Positions 1-8,463 of a DNA stretch of 55,411 bases are shown here, one piece after another; position 1 is the first letter of the stretch; every line of letters begins with the position of its first letter. The stretch comes from an uncultured Oscillospiraceae bacterium (GTDB lineage Bacteria > Bacillota > Clostridia > Oscillospirales > Oscillospiraceae): the NCBI GenBank assembly GCA_947629795.1, contig CANRFC010000016.1, forward strand, positions 1 to 55,411, read 5' to 3'. The notes beneath the pieces are model-generated. The model worked only from the letters and a program-made list of their open reading frames with translations. It did no database searches and was not told the origin of the DNA. Both the position numbers and the translations under genes were made by a program.

Positions 1-236
1 CCGGGAACGGCAGCCTCGGCCTCGTCGATCTTGGCGCGTTCCGCCGCCCGCTGTTCCGCCATGAGCTCGTCGATCTTGGCCGCGTTTACCACCACGTCGC
101 CAGCCTCCGGCTGGGTGGGGCTGTCCTGCTCCGGCGCGGCGGGAGTTTCTTTGTCCGGGCCGGGAGCAGCGGGGGTAACGCTTTCTTCCATCGTGATCTG
201 CTCACCCTGGCCGGTATTCAGTTTTTCTTCTGCCAT
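1..236 (-). CDS. Unidentified Ala/Glu/Pro-rich protein, N-terminal part (runs off left edge)
   Basis: The gene reads leftward off the window, so only the first 78 codons are visible. ATG at 236-234 is preceded by a strong AAGGAGG ribosome binding site at 244-250. The visible protein begins MAEEKLNTGQGEQ, is very rich in Ala, Glu, Pro and Asp, has no signal peptide or membrane segment, and becomes charged and helical (AAKIDELMAEQRAAERAK) towards the cut. I do not recognise the family. Short acidic or Ala-rich proteins of this kind often sit in prophages and conjugative elements, so the left edge may be the end of a mobile element; this is inference only. Confidence 0.6.
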   Translation of the reverse strand, partial: MAEEKLNTGQGEQITMEESVTPAAPGPDKETPAAPEQDSPTQPEAGDVVVNAAKIDELMAEQRAAERAKIDEAEAAVP

Positions 237-412
237 TTACGATCCTCCTTCAAAAAATTTTTTGGTTGCTGTGAGCGCGTTTCTTGCGGCCCCGGTAAAG
301 CGGTATCTAACGGGGCAAAATTTTTTAGTCACCTCCCAAAATTCATCAGTTTGCACAAAATTGGTTTGAAAAGTTTGGTTAAAATTTTCTTCCTCCTTTC
401 AGCCTTTTCACG

Positions 413-447
413 CAAAAAAGCCGCCAGCAGGAACCCCTGCGGCGGCC
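413..447 (-). terminator. Rho-independent terminator read on the minus strand
   Basis: On the minus strand a GC-rich stem (GCCGCCGCAGG paired with CCTGCTGGCGGC) is followed directly by six T residues. It lies upstream of the minus-strand gene at 1-236 and would stop read-through from the right. No minus-strand gene now lies immediately upstream of it, which fits the rearranged look of this region. Confidence 0.65.
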
Positions 448-540
448 TTTTGCGTAATGTGATAGGCTATTTTTATTTTCCCGGTTTGTCAGGGCCCGGA
501 AACCCTTGTATTTGCAGCTTTCCTAATTGGAGCTAATCAT

Positions 541-987
541 ATGGTAAATGCCTTGAACCAGCTTTGTTACGAGTGTGCAGTGGATGAATTCCAGCACGAA
601 GTTATCGGGAACCCGGATGGTATGACTCCCCAGCGTATGTGCGATATTTGGCACAGCAAAGAACAAAAGTATGTTCCCTGGCGCGATTATGATGGCAATG
701 CGTTTTTTGAGCAGGGTGGTTTTTGGATGACAAAAATGCACCTGTTTATGGGACCGCTGATGTATATTGAATATGGCCTGGCAATGATTTGCGCCATGCA
801 GTATTACAACATGAGCAAAACAGACTACGAAGCGGCTTGGGAAAATTACTACCGTTTCTGCCACTTGGGCTGTCGGCTTGAATACCGTGATCTTCTGAAA
901 GCGGGAAATCTACAGTGCCCCTTTGACAGCGGAGTTGTGAAGCGTGTCGTCGATATGATCCGCCCTGACTTAGACTTATCCATATGA
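541..987 (+). pseudogene. C-terminal fragment of an M3-family oligoendopeptidase (PepF-like)
   Basis: The 148-residue product matches the C-terminal end of M3 oligopeptidases as I know them: a VDEFQHEV segment, a WRDYDGNAFFEQGGFW segment and the Tyr/Trp-rich helical tail (YIEYGLAMICAMQYY). Full-length family members have about 560-600 residues. The zinc-binding HExxH helix lies roughly 100 or more residues upstream of this part and is absent. The 80 bases before the ATG hold no continuation of the gene and no convincing ribosome binding site. I read this as the 3' remnant of a gene whose front was lost by deletion or element insertion. It cannot be an active peptidase. Confidence 0.8.
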
Positions 988-1018
988 ATTTCATAAATCT
1001 AAACAGGGGGAAGCGGTT

Positions 1019-1618
1019 ATGAACACAATTCTGAAGTACATTTCCAATATCGGTATTATCCCAGTCATCGCCTTCAACAGCGTGGAGGAGGCGGTGCCCC
1101 TGTGTAAAGCGTTGGCTGCCGGCGGATTGCCCGCAGCCGAGGTCACCTTTCGCACTGCCTGTGCCGAAGAGTGTATCAGAACCATCCAGAAAGAGGTGCC
1201 CGAGATGCTGCTGGGTGCCGGCACGGTGACCACTGTGGAGCAGGCCGACCGGGCCATCGCCGCCGGGGCCACCTACATCGTGGCTCCCGGTTATGATCCC
1301 GAGGTGGTCCGGCACGTCATCGGCAAGGGCGTGGTCATGATCCCGGGCACCGTCACCCCTGGCGAGATGCAGCAGGCCATGAATCAAGGCTGCGAGGTCC
1401 TCAAGTTTTTCCCGGCCGAGGCCAACGGTGGCGTGGCTATGCTGAAAAACATTGGTGCCGCTCTAAAGACGGCCAAGTGGATGTGCACTGGCGGCGTCAA
1501 TGCCAAGAACGTTAACGACTACCTGGGCTTTGACCAGATCACTGCCGTGGGCGGCACCTGGATGTGCAAGGGGGACATGATCAAGGCCGGCGAGTGGGAT
1601 AAGATCACTGCCTTATAG
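1019..1618 (+). CDS. eda: KDPG/KHG aldolase (Entner-Doudoroff aldolase), C-terminus shortened
   Basis: The 199-residue protein is a class I 2-dehydro-3-deoxy-phosphogluconate/4-hydroxy-2-oxoglutarate aldolase, which cleaves KDPG to pyruvate and glyceraldehyde 3-phosphate in the cytosol. Catalytic residues are in family context: Glu41 and Arg45 in EVTFRT, Schiff-base Lys129 in LKFFPAE, and the phosphate-binding CTGGVN and VGGTWM loops. ATG at 1019 has GGGGGAAG upstream. Family members usually have 205-215 residues; here the chain stops at WDKITAL, losing the final helix. The stop lies at the join with a lipoprotein lacking its signal peptide (1624-2289), so a deletion appears to have fused the two genes. 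The active site is intact, so the enzyme may still work. Confidence 0.9.
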   Translation: MNTILKYISNIGIIPVIAFNSVEEAVPLCKALAAGGLPAAEVTFRTACAEECIRTIQKEVPEMLLGAGTVTTVEQADRAIAAGATYIVAPGYDPEVVRHVIGKGVVMIPGTVTPGEMQQAMNQGCEVLKFFPAEANGGVAMLKNIGAALKTAKWMCTGGVNAKNVNDYLGFDQITAVGGTWMCKGDMIKAGEWDKITAL

Positions 1619-1623
1619 TCGGA

Positions 1624-2289
1624 TGCACTTCCTCGGCGGGGAAGTCCACTCCCACACCCGCCGCGCCGACGCCCACCGCTCCGGCGGCTGTTGAGTCCGC
1701 GCCCGCCGTATCGGAGCCTGAAGTGCTGGATGCCAGCGCAATGTACCGCGGCCACAATTCCGGCCTTACCAACCGGACCGCGGCTGAGGGCTACTATGTG
1801 CAGTATCTGGCCGCCGACCAGTTGGAGGAGGCCATTTTTGGGCCCCTCAAGCATGAGGGGAGCGAGGTCTCCTGCTTCCAGATCAACACGCTGGTGCTGA
1901 CCAACAACGAGTTTGCCTCCCGGGGCAACTGCCAGTTTCCCTATGAGCCGGGCCAGCGGTACGAGTTTACAAAGGATTTCAGAGACACACAGCGCGGCAT
2001 GCATTTTGTTTTCTCCTTCTACGGCACGTACACGGTGGATGGGGACCAGGTCACCTTGAGCAAGCCCGAGACCTTCTGCTATAACCTTTGGACTGGCGAC
2101 GGCGACCCCATCGCGGAGCCCACCGATGCCGGCGGATTCTGCTCCGATCCGGAAACTGATCCCTATGCCGACGCCATGAATACCGCCATTATGAACTATC
2201 GCTGCGCCTATGGGCATGAGGAGATGACCGTCACCATCGATCAAGAGAACTTCTCTTTTACCGTTAACGAGGTAAACGAGGACGACTGA
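1624..2289 (+). pseudogene. Lipoprotein of unknown function, signal peptide lost
   Basis: The frame is open from just after a TAA at 1600-1602. It reads LIVGCTSSAGKS followed by a Thr/Pro/Ala-rich linker and then a folded domain of about 190 residues ending NEVNEDD. The LIVGC stretch looks like the end of a lipobox with the lipidated Cys at codon 1624-1626. The hydrophobic signal peptide and start codon that should precede it are replaced by the 3' end of eda. A GTG at 1723 could give a 188-residue cytosolic product, but it lacks a ribosome binding site. The folded part has no motif I recognise. I read it as a truncated lipoprotein gene created by the same deletion that shortened eda. Confidence 0.6.
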
Positions 2290-2359
2290 CGACAGTCTTG
2301 GGGCGAAGCGTCTGAAGCAGCCGTTTCCATCAAGTGGGAAGTAACAGGAGCCGATAAAG

Positions 2360-2416
2360 ATCACCCTTCATTGTAATGGGAGCGCTCTCCGTACTATTAC
2401 ATGAAGGGTGATTTTT
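2360..2416 (+). terminator. Long Rho-independent terminator hairpin
   Basis: Arms ATCACCCTTCA (2360-2370) and TGAAGGGTGAT (2402-2412) pair, followed by a T-run at 2412-2416. Nested inside are TGTAAT/ATTACA and GGAG/CTCC pairs, so the hairpin is long and near-continuous. It would end transcription from the lipoprotein remnant. Its tip contains the operator-like palindrome annotated at 2377-2390. Confidence 0.75.
2377..2390. promoter_or_regulatory. LacI-family (CelR-type) operator-like palindrome
   Basis: The sequence TGGGAGCGCTCTCC matches 12 of 14 positions of the palindrome TGGGAGCGCTCCCA, known as the operator of the cellobiose-responsive LacI-family regulator CelR. It lies 87 bases before the start of a GH3 glycosidase gene. 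A local LacI-type repressor responding to beta-glucosides is a reasonable inference; no such regulator is encoded in the window. Confidence 0.45.
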
Positions 2417-2476
2417 AAGGACAGATGCTTTTCCCGCGCATATTGGGCTTGGCAAGACAGATTAGGAGGATTCATC

Positions 2477-5400
2477 ATGGAGAAGAAGAAAAGAAGGCTG
2501 ATTTCATGCAGCGCGGCGCTTGCGGTGCTCCTTGTCCTGGTGCTCGCCATCAATGCCGTGGCTCTCTACTGGGGCCAGGCGCTTCTGTTGTTCTTCGGTA
2601 CGGTGGGAGGCACGGAGGCGGTGGGATATACGCAGGAGTACTCCGACAACGCAGTCCTTCGGCAGGACCTGATGGCGTTTGTGCGGGAAGTGGTTGACGA
2701 GGGCAGCATCCTGCTGAAGAATGACAATGCGCTGCCGCTGGCGGGCAATGAGAAAGTAACGCTTTTGGGGCAGGGCTCGGTGAACTGGCTTTCCAGCGGA
2801 ACGGGCTCGTCTGAGATATCGGACAGCGAGTTCTCGGATCTGACCCTGAAAAAGTCCCTTGAAGACGCGGGATTCAGCGTCAACGGGGACGTTTGGAACT
2901 TTTACAGCGGGACCGGGAAGCGGATCAGCAGGGGCGGTGGCGGTGAAAACGCCGACTGGAGCCTGAATGAGACGGATTGGGCCGCCATAGAGGCCCAGTG
3001 CGGAGCCTCCCTGGGCGAATACAATGATGCGGCGGTCCTTGTGGTCTCCAGAATTGGCTGTGAGGGCGGCGACCTGCCCCGCAATATGTCCTGGTATGGG
3101 GGCGCCGCCGATGAGAATTACCTGGAGCTGAGCGCGACAGAGCGGGGCCTGCTGGAAGGAGCCAGGAAAGCCGGATTCAAGAAGATCATTGTGCTCTTGA
3201 ACTGCTGCAACGCGCTGCAAATGGACTTTATTGACGATCCCGCTTTGGGCGTTAACGCCTGCCTGGCCGTGGGAGCGACGGGGGCGAATGGCCTGGAGGA
3301 AGTGGGAAAGATCCTGAGCGGCGCGGTAAATCCGTCCGGACATACGGTGGATACCTATGTGTATGACAACCTTAGCAGTCCCGTTATGCAGAACTTTGGC
3401 GATCAGAGGTACGTCACGCTGTCCGGGGAGCTTCTGGGCGATGATTATGCCTTTATAAACTATGGGGAAAGTATCTACGTAGGCTACAAATACTATGAGA
3501 CACGGTATGAGGACAAGGTCATGGGAACCGGCAACGCCGGCAGTTATGACTATGCCGCCACGGTGGCCTTCCCCTTTGGATATGGCTTGAGTTACACCAA
3601 TTTTACGTATGGAGATTTCTCCCTTACGGAAAATAAGGACGGTACCCTAACGGCAAAGGCAACGGTGACGAACACCGGGAACGTGTCCGGCAAGGACGCC
3701 GTTGGGCTGTACTATCAGGCTCCCTATACGCAGTACGATATGGAAAACGGAGTGGAAAAGGCTTCCATCAACCTGGCCGATTTTGCGAAGACGAAGGAGC
3801 TGGCCCCCGGCCAGTCTGAGACTGTCACCTTTACCTTTGACGCGAATGACACCATGAAATCATACGACGCGGGGAAGGCCAAGGGGTATATCCTGGACCC
3901 GGGCGAATACTACATCACGGTGGCGCCGGACACCCATGAAGCGCTGAACAATATCCTGTGCGCGAAGGGGTACACCGTTGAGCAGGGGATGACCTCTGCC
4001 GGTGATGCCGCGCTGGTTGGCGTCCATACCGTCCATGAGCTTATCAATCTTCAGACAGACCGCGTTACCGGAACCGTGGTAACGAACCAGTTTGACGACG
4101 CCACCGCCGCCGATGGGGTATATCTGTCCAGAAGCGATTGGTCTGCCATGGAAAACGATGGACTGCGGTACGCTACCGGCACGGTGGCGCTGAGCGAAAA
4201 AAACATTGCCGGGACCCATGTGGCTGATGAGGAACTGATCGGCAACCTGAAAAATATCGGTTGGTCGGCCTCCGGGATCCCCGCCTCCGCGGAGGACTCC
4301 TCCGAGCCGGTCATCGATACCCCCGCCGGACTGAAGCTGGCGGATATGGTCGGCGCTGATTACGATGACCCGCGGTGGGAGACTTTGATTTCCCAAGCAA
4401 AGGTGAGTGAGATCCACTCGCTCTATAACCGCGCCGGATATATGACGGAGGCGGTGGAGTCCATCGGAAAACCCCAAACCAGTGATCTGGACGGCGGTTT
4501 GGGGCTGGCGAACTATATCAACGGGTGGCACTGCTTTGCGTATCCGGCGGAAAATGTGCTGTCCGCCACATGGAACCAGGAGTTGGCGGAAAGAATGGGC
4601 GAGTTTATTGGGGAGGAGGCGCTGCTGACAGGGGTGAGCGGCTGGTACGCCCCCGCCATGAACATCCATCGCGCGCCCTTCTCCGGCAGAAACTACGACT
4701 ATTATTCCGAGGATGCGGTGCTCTCCGGCAAGATGGGGGCGGGGGAGGTGCGCGGTGCCTCCTCCAAGGGAATGTACACCTTCATCAAGCATTTTGCCGT
4801 AAACGATCAGGAGACAAAGCGCAGCTCTCTAAGCACCTGGGTGCAGGAGCAGGCCATGCGGGAGATATACCTGAAGCCGTTTGAGATCGCGGTGAAGGAG
4901 GGAGGTTCAACGGGCGTCATGGCGTCCATGAACAGGATCGGATACCGCTATGCCAGGGGAAGCTATGCGCTGCTGACCACGGTCCTCCGGGACGAGTGGG
5001 GCTTCCGGGGCGCGGTCATCACGGACGCCTGTCAGACGGCCAACGAGTATTCCGATATGGCCCTTGCGGCGGGGATCGACCTGCAGTTGAATACCGCGAA
5101 GAACAAATTAACAGATACCAAAAACCCTGTTGTGAGGAATGCCCTTCAGAAGGCGGCCAAGAACACCTGCTATATGGTGGCGAACAGCTTGGCAATGAAC
5201 GCCTATGTGGAGGGCGTACCGTATACGCCGGGAGTTCCGGTTTATATCATTATCCTGGCGGTGTTCGATGTGCTGGCCCTGGCTGCTTTGGCCTTTGGAG
5301 AATTCAGAGTGGTCGTGAATTACAGAAGGCCGGACCGGAACGAGGATGGGAGCCCTGCCAAGGAGCGGATGAGTACAAAGAAGAAGATCGTGGTGCTGTG

Positions 5401-5479
5401 CGTTATCCTGGTTATTTTGGCCGCACTTGTGTTTGGCGCGTGGAGAGCGGTATCCTATATCATGTCCAAAATGATCTGA
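2477..5479 (+). CDS. Membrane-anchored GH3 beta-glycosidase with inverted domain order
   Basis: The 1000-residue protein starts at ATG 2477 behind TAGGAGGATT; the open frame extends further upstream but without a ribosome binding site. An N-terminal membrane segment covers residues 8-32. Residues about 60-330 form the GH3 C-terminal domain (VDEGSILLKN), followed by a fibronectin III-like domain at about 370-490 (YGLSYTNFTYGDFS). The catalytic TIM-barrel domain is last, at about 620-900, with KHFAVND and the nucleophile Asp850 in VITDA. This order is the reverse of standard GH3 enzymes and is known from Ruminococcus and Butyrivibrio beta-glucosidases. Two more hydrophobic segments (about 921-945 and 970-995) end the chain. 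The enzyme probably hydrolyses beta-linked gluco- or xylo-oligosaccharides at the membrane. Confidence 0.88.
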   Translation: MEKKKRRLISCSAALAVLLVLVLAINAVALYWGQALLLFFGTVGGTEAVGYTQEYSDNAVLRQDLMAFVREVVDEGSILLKNDNALPLAGNEKVTLLGQGSVNWLSSGTGSSEISDSEFSDLTLKKSLEDAGFSVNGDVWNFYSGTGKRISRGGGGENADWSLNETDWAAIEAQCGASLGEYNDAAVLVVSRIGCEGGDLPRNMSWYGGAADENYLELSATERGLLEGARKAGFKKIIVLLNCCNALQMDFIDDPALGVNACLAVGATGANGLEEVGKILSGAVNPSGHTVDTYVYDNLSSPVMQNFGDQRYVTLSGELLGDDYAFINYGESIYVGYKYYETRYEDKVMGTGNAGSYDYAATVAFPFGYGLSYTNFTYGDFSLTENKDGTLTAKATVTNTGNVSGKDAVGLYYQAPYTQYDMENGVEKASINLADFAKTKELAPGQSETVTFTFDANDTMKSYDAGKAKGYILDPGEYYITVAPDTHEALNNILCAKGYTVEQGMTSAGDAALVGVHTVHELINLQTDRVTGTVVTNQFDDATAADGVYLSRSDWSAMENDGLRYATGTVALSEKNIAGTHVADEELIGNLKNIGWSASGIPASAEDSSEPVIDTPAGLKLADMVGADYDDPRWETLISQAKVSEIHSLYNRAGYMTEAVESIGKPQTSDLDGGLGLANYINGWHCFAYPAENVLSATWNQELAERMGEFIGEEALLTGVSGWYAPAMNIHRAPFSGRNYDYYSEDAVLSGKMGAGEVRGASSKGMYTFIKHFAVNDQETKRSSLSTWVQEQAMREIYLKPFEIAVKEGGSTGVMASMNRIGYRYARGSYALLTTVLRDEWGFRGAVITDACQTANEYSDMALAAGIDLQLNTAKNKLTDTKNPVVRNALQKAAKNTCYMVANSLAMNAYVEGVPYTPGVPVYIIILAVFDVLALAALAFGEFRVVVNYRRPDRNEDGSPAKERMSTKKKIVVLCVILVILAALVFGAWRAVSYIMSKMI

Positions 5480-5557
5480 CCGTTATGCGGGAGGCCATTG
5501 ACCCGCACGGTCTGTGGCCCAAACGGGATTTAACGAGAACAAGGAGGGGACTCTTCA

Positions 5558-7975
5558 TTGGAAGCGATGGAATACATAGCGGCAATGACCCTGGAAGAGA
5601 AGTGTTCCCTCCTCTCCGGCAGTACGCAGTTTGACACCAAGGCCCTGCCTCGGCTGGGGGTCCCCTCCATCTGCTTCTCCGACGGTCCCAGCGGTGTGCG
5701 CCGGCAGACCGGCTCCGGCGACCACCTGGGCCTGGGGCCCAGCGAGCCCGCCACCTGCTTTCCCTCCGCTTCCACCATGGCCAACGCCTGGGACATCGAG
5801 CTGGAGGAGGAGTTGGGCCGCCGCCTGGGAGAGGAGGCCCGGAGCCTGGGGGTGGATGTGCTGCTGGGCCCAGGGCTGAATATCAAGCGTTCCCCCTTGT
5901 GTGGCCGGAATTTTGAGTACTTCTCCGAGGACCCCTATCTTTCCGGCAAGCTGGCTGCCGCCTGTATCCGGGGCATCCAGGCCCAGGGCGTGGCGGCCTG
6001 CCCCAAGCACTTTGCCGTCAACAGCCAGGAGACGCTGCGGATGCATTCCGACAGCGTGGTGGACCAGCGCACCCTGCGGGAGCTCTACCTCACCGCCTTC
6101 GAGATCGCGGTGAAGGAGGGACATCCCCGGTGGATCATGTCCTCCTACAACCGGATCAACGGCGTCTACGCCAATGAGAACCGGTGGCTCCTCCGGGACC
6201 TTCTGCGGGAGGAGTGGGGCTTCGACGGCTGCGTGGTCACAGACTGGGGCGGTTCCAGCGACCACGCCGCCGGAGTGGCGGCGGGCAGCCACATGGAGAT
6301 GCCCACCGCCGGTCCCGCCACCGACCGGGACCTGGTCCGGGCCGTCCGGGAGGGACGGGTGTCTGAGGACTGGATCGACCGGATGGTGGAGGAGTACCTG
6401 AGAAACCTGCCTGATGGGAAAAGCCCTGCCGCAGCGTTTGACCCGGAGGAGCATCACCGCTTTGCCCGGCGGGCAGCGGCGGAAGCTGTGGTCCTGCTGA
6501 AAAACGAGGAGTCCCTTCTGCCCCTGGCCCCGGGGACCCGGGCGGCGGTCATCGGCGACTTTGCGCAAACGCCCCGGTACCAAGGGGCGGGTTCCAGTAT
6601 GGTGAAGCCCACCAGGCTGGACAATGCCCTGGAGGAGCTGAGGAACAGCGGACTGGAGATCGTGGGCTATGCCCCCGGCTTCCGCCGCCACGGCGGCGAG
6701 GATGCCGCCCTCCTGGCCCGGGCCGTGGAGCTGGCCGAGGGGGCCGACGTGGTCCTCCTTTTCCTGGGCCTGGACGAGCTTGCCGAGTCCGAGGGCCTGG
6801 ACCGGACCGGGCTTCGGCTCCCGGAGAGTCAGATCCGTTTGCTGGAAGAGGTCAGCCGGGTCAATCCCAGGGTGGTCCTGGTCCTCGCCGGCGGCGCGCC
6901 GATGGAGTGCCCCTGGCTGGAACACTGCAAGGCCATGGTCAACGGCTATCTGGGCGGCCAGGCCGGAGGCGGAGCCCTGGCAGATGTACTTACGGGAAAG
7001 GTCTACCCCTCCGGCAAGCTGGCGGAGACCTGGCCCCTCAGGCTGGAGGATACCCCCGCTTTCCGCTGGTTCCCGGGAAGGGAACGGACGGCGGAGTACC
7101 GGGAGGGGATCTATGTAGGCTATCGCTACTATGATACCGCCGGGACAGAAGTCCGCTTTCCCTTCGGCTTCGGACTGAGTTATACCGACTTTGCCTATTC
7201 CGACCTGACTGCGTCGGAAGGAGAAGTTTCTTTCACGCTCACCAACACAGGAGCGAGAGCGGGGGCGGAGATCGCCCAGGTCTACGTCTCCCTCCCGGAC
7301 CGGCAGGTCTTCCGCCCCCGGCGGGAGCTGAAGGGATTTGCCAGGATCACGCTGGAACCGGGGGAGAGCAGGCGGGTGGCCATTCCCCTGGACGACAAGG
7401 CTTTCCGTTACTTTAACGTGAGCACCGGCCGCTGGGAGGTGGAGGGAGGGACCTACCTCATCCAGGTGGGGGCCTCCAGCCGGGATATCCGCCTTACCGC
7501 ACAGGTAAAAGTGGCGGGTCCCGGCGCGGGGACGCCTTACGACCCGGCGGCGCTGCCCAGCTATTTCTCCGGGCAGATCACCCGGGTAGGGGACGAGGAG
7601 TTTGCCGCCCTGTTGGGCCGCCCCCTTCCGGAAAGCCGCTGGGACCGAACTGTTCCCCTGGACCTCAACGACACCTTCACCCAGCTTCAGTATGCCAAAG
7701 GCTGGGTGGGCCGCCGGGTCTACAAGGCACTGAAGGGACAGGTGGACCGGGCAGAGGCCAAGGGCAGCCCTGACCTGGACGCCCTCTTCCGGCTCAATAT
7801 GCCCTTCCGGGGGGTGGCCAAGATGACGGGCGGTATGGCGGATATGGCCATGGTCCAGGCCCTGGTGGATATATTCAACGGCCGGTTCTGGAGCGGTCTG
7901 GGCCGGTTGGCCCGTTCCTGGCTTCGGAAACGGAGCATGGACCGAAGGACCATTTCGGAAGGAAAGGGGGAGTGA
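5558..7975 (+). CDS. GH3 beta-glucosidase, standard domain order
   Basis: The 805-residue protein has the usual GH3 order: catalytic barrel (FSDGPSGVRRQ, KHFAVNSQET, nucleophile Asp229 in VVTDWGG), GH3 C-terminal domain (AAAEAVVLLKNEES), then a fibronectin III-like domain (FGFGLSYTDFAYSD) and about 150 further residues. No signal peptide is present, so it acts in the cytosol, probably releasing glucose from imported beta-glucosides. TTG at 5558 is chosen as start because AAGGAGGGG lies 8-9 bases upstream; ATG 5567 is the alternative. It follows the membrane-bound GH3 gene by 78 bases on the same strand, so surface trimming followed by intracellular hydrolysis is a plausible division of work. 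Confidence 0.9.
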   Translation: MEAMEYIAAMTLEEKCSLLSGSTQFDTKALPRLGVPSICFSDGPSGVRRQTGSGDHLGLGPSEPATCFPSASTMANAWDIELEEELGRRLGEEARSLGVDVLLGPGLNIKRSPLCGRNFEYFSEDPYLSGKLAAACIRGIQAQGVAACPKHFAVNSQETLRMHSDSVVDQRTLRELYLTAFEIAVKEGHPRWIMSSYNRINGVYANENRWLLRDLLREEWGFDGCVVTDWGGSSDHAAGVAAGSHMEMPTAGPATDRDLVRAVREGRVSEDWIDRMVEEYLRNLPDGKSPAAAFDPEEHHRFARRAAAEAVVLLKNEESLLPLAPGTRAAVIGDFAQTPRYQGAGSSMVKPTRLDNALEELRNSGLEIVGYAPGFRRHGGEDAALLARAVELAEGADVVLLFLGLDELAESEGLDRTGLRLPESQIRLLEEVSRVNPRVVLVLAGGAPMECPWLEHCKAMVNGYLGGQAGGGALADVLTGKVYPSGKLAETWPLRLEDTPAFRWFPGRERTAEYREGIYVGYRYYDTAGTEVRFPFGFGLSYTDFAYSDLTASEGEVSFTLTNTGARAGAEIAQVYVSLPDRQVFRPRRELKGFARITLEPGESRRVAIPLDDKAFRYFNVSTGRWEVEGGTYLIQVGASSRDIRLTAQVKVAGPGAGTPYDPAALPSYFSGQITRVGDEEFAALLGRPLPESRWDRTVPLDLNDTFTQLQYAKGWVGRRVYKALKGQVDRAEAKGSPDLDALFRLNMPFRGVAKMTGGMADMAMVQALVDIFNGRFWSGLGRLARSWLRKRSMDRRTISEGKGE

Positions 7976-7981
7976 ACGGGG

Positions 7982-8194
7982 ATGTCCTCAACAAAAAGAT
8001 GGATCAGTGACCATCCCGACCTGTGGGAATTCATCCTCTTCAATCTTCTCTCCAACTGTGCCACGCTGGCGAACTTTGCGGTGATGTGGCTGTGTACCGG
8101 AGTCCTCTTCCGCACCTTTTGCACCCGCCCCTTTCAGTTCTTTATGTCCAACAAAGAAATCAGGGAAATGCTGTCCGGAGGCGACACAAGATAA
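7982..8194 (+). pseudogene. Truncated GtrA-like membrane protein
   Basis: Starting 6 bases after the GH3 stop, the 70-residue product begins with a segment resembling the N-terminus of GtrA-type small membrane proteins (WEFILFNLLSNCATLANFAV, with further hydrophobic residues). GtrA-type proteins have about 120-200 residues and four membrane helices. Here the similarity ends after roughly 50 residues and the tail MSNKEIREMLSGGDTR looks unrelated. None of the other frames downstream restores the missing helices. I read it as a 3' deletion remnant that was once the last gene of the GH3 operon. Confidence 0.55.
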
Positions 8195-8308
8195 AATCAT
8201 TTCCCCCGTGAGAGGGTCCGACGGCCTTGGGGATGACGAGGATATAGCGGACCGCGATTTGACCGGTCGGGATTGAGATATTATTTAAGCAAGGCGGAAC
8301 AAAACGGT

Positions 8309-8351
8309 AAAAGAGCTCCCCGAAAGTCTCGGCTTTCGGGGAGCTCTTTTT
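8309..8351. terminator. Bidirectional Rho-independent terminator
   Basis: A perfect 18-bp stem (8309-8326 with 8333-8350) around the loop TCTCGG has A-runs and T-runs on both sides. It can terminate the GH3 operon from the left and the minus-strand MerR gene from the right. The rest of 8195-8463 shows nothing else I can name. Confidence 0.85.
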
Positions 8352-8463
8352 CGGGAGGCCGGACAATAGCAGCCATTCCGCCGCCGACTTGAGCTCCTGC
8401 CGGAACTGAGCTGACAGGCTCCGTGGCATTTGCTGCGGGGTTTGCACACTCCTGCGTGGACCG

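Noticed and set aside
237-332. 31-codon frame on the minus strand ending just before the ATG at 236
   Set aside because: GTG at 332-330 overlaps its own GGGAGG motif, leaving no spacing, and no better start exists; the frame may be chance leader sequence.
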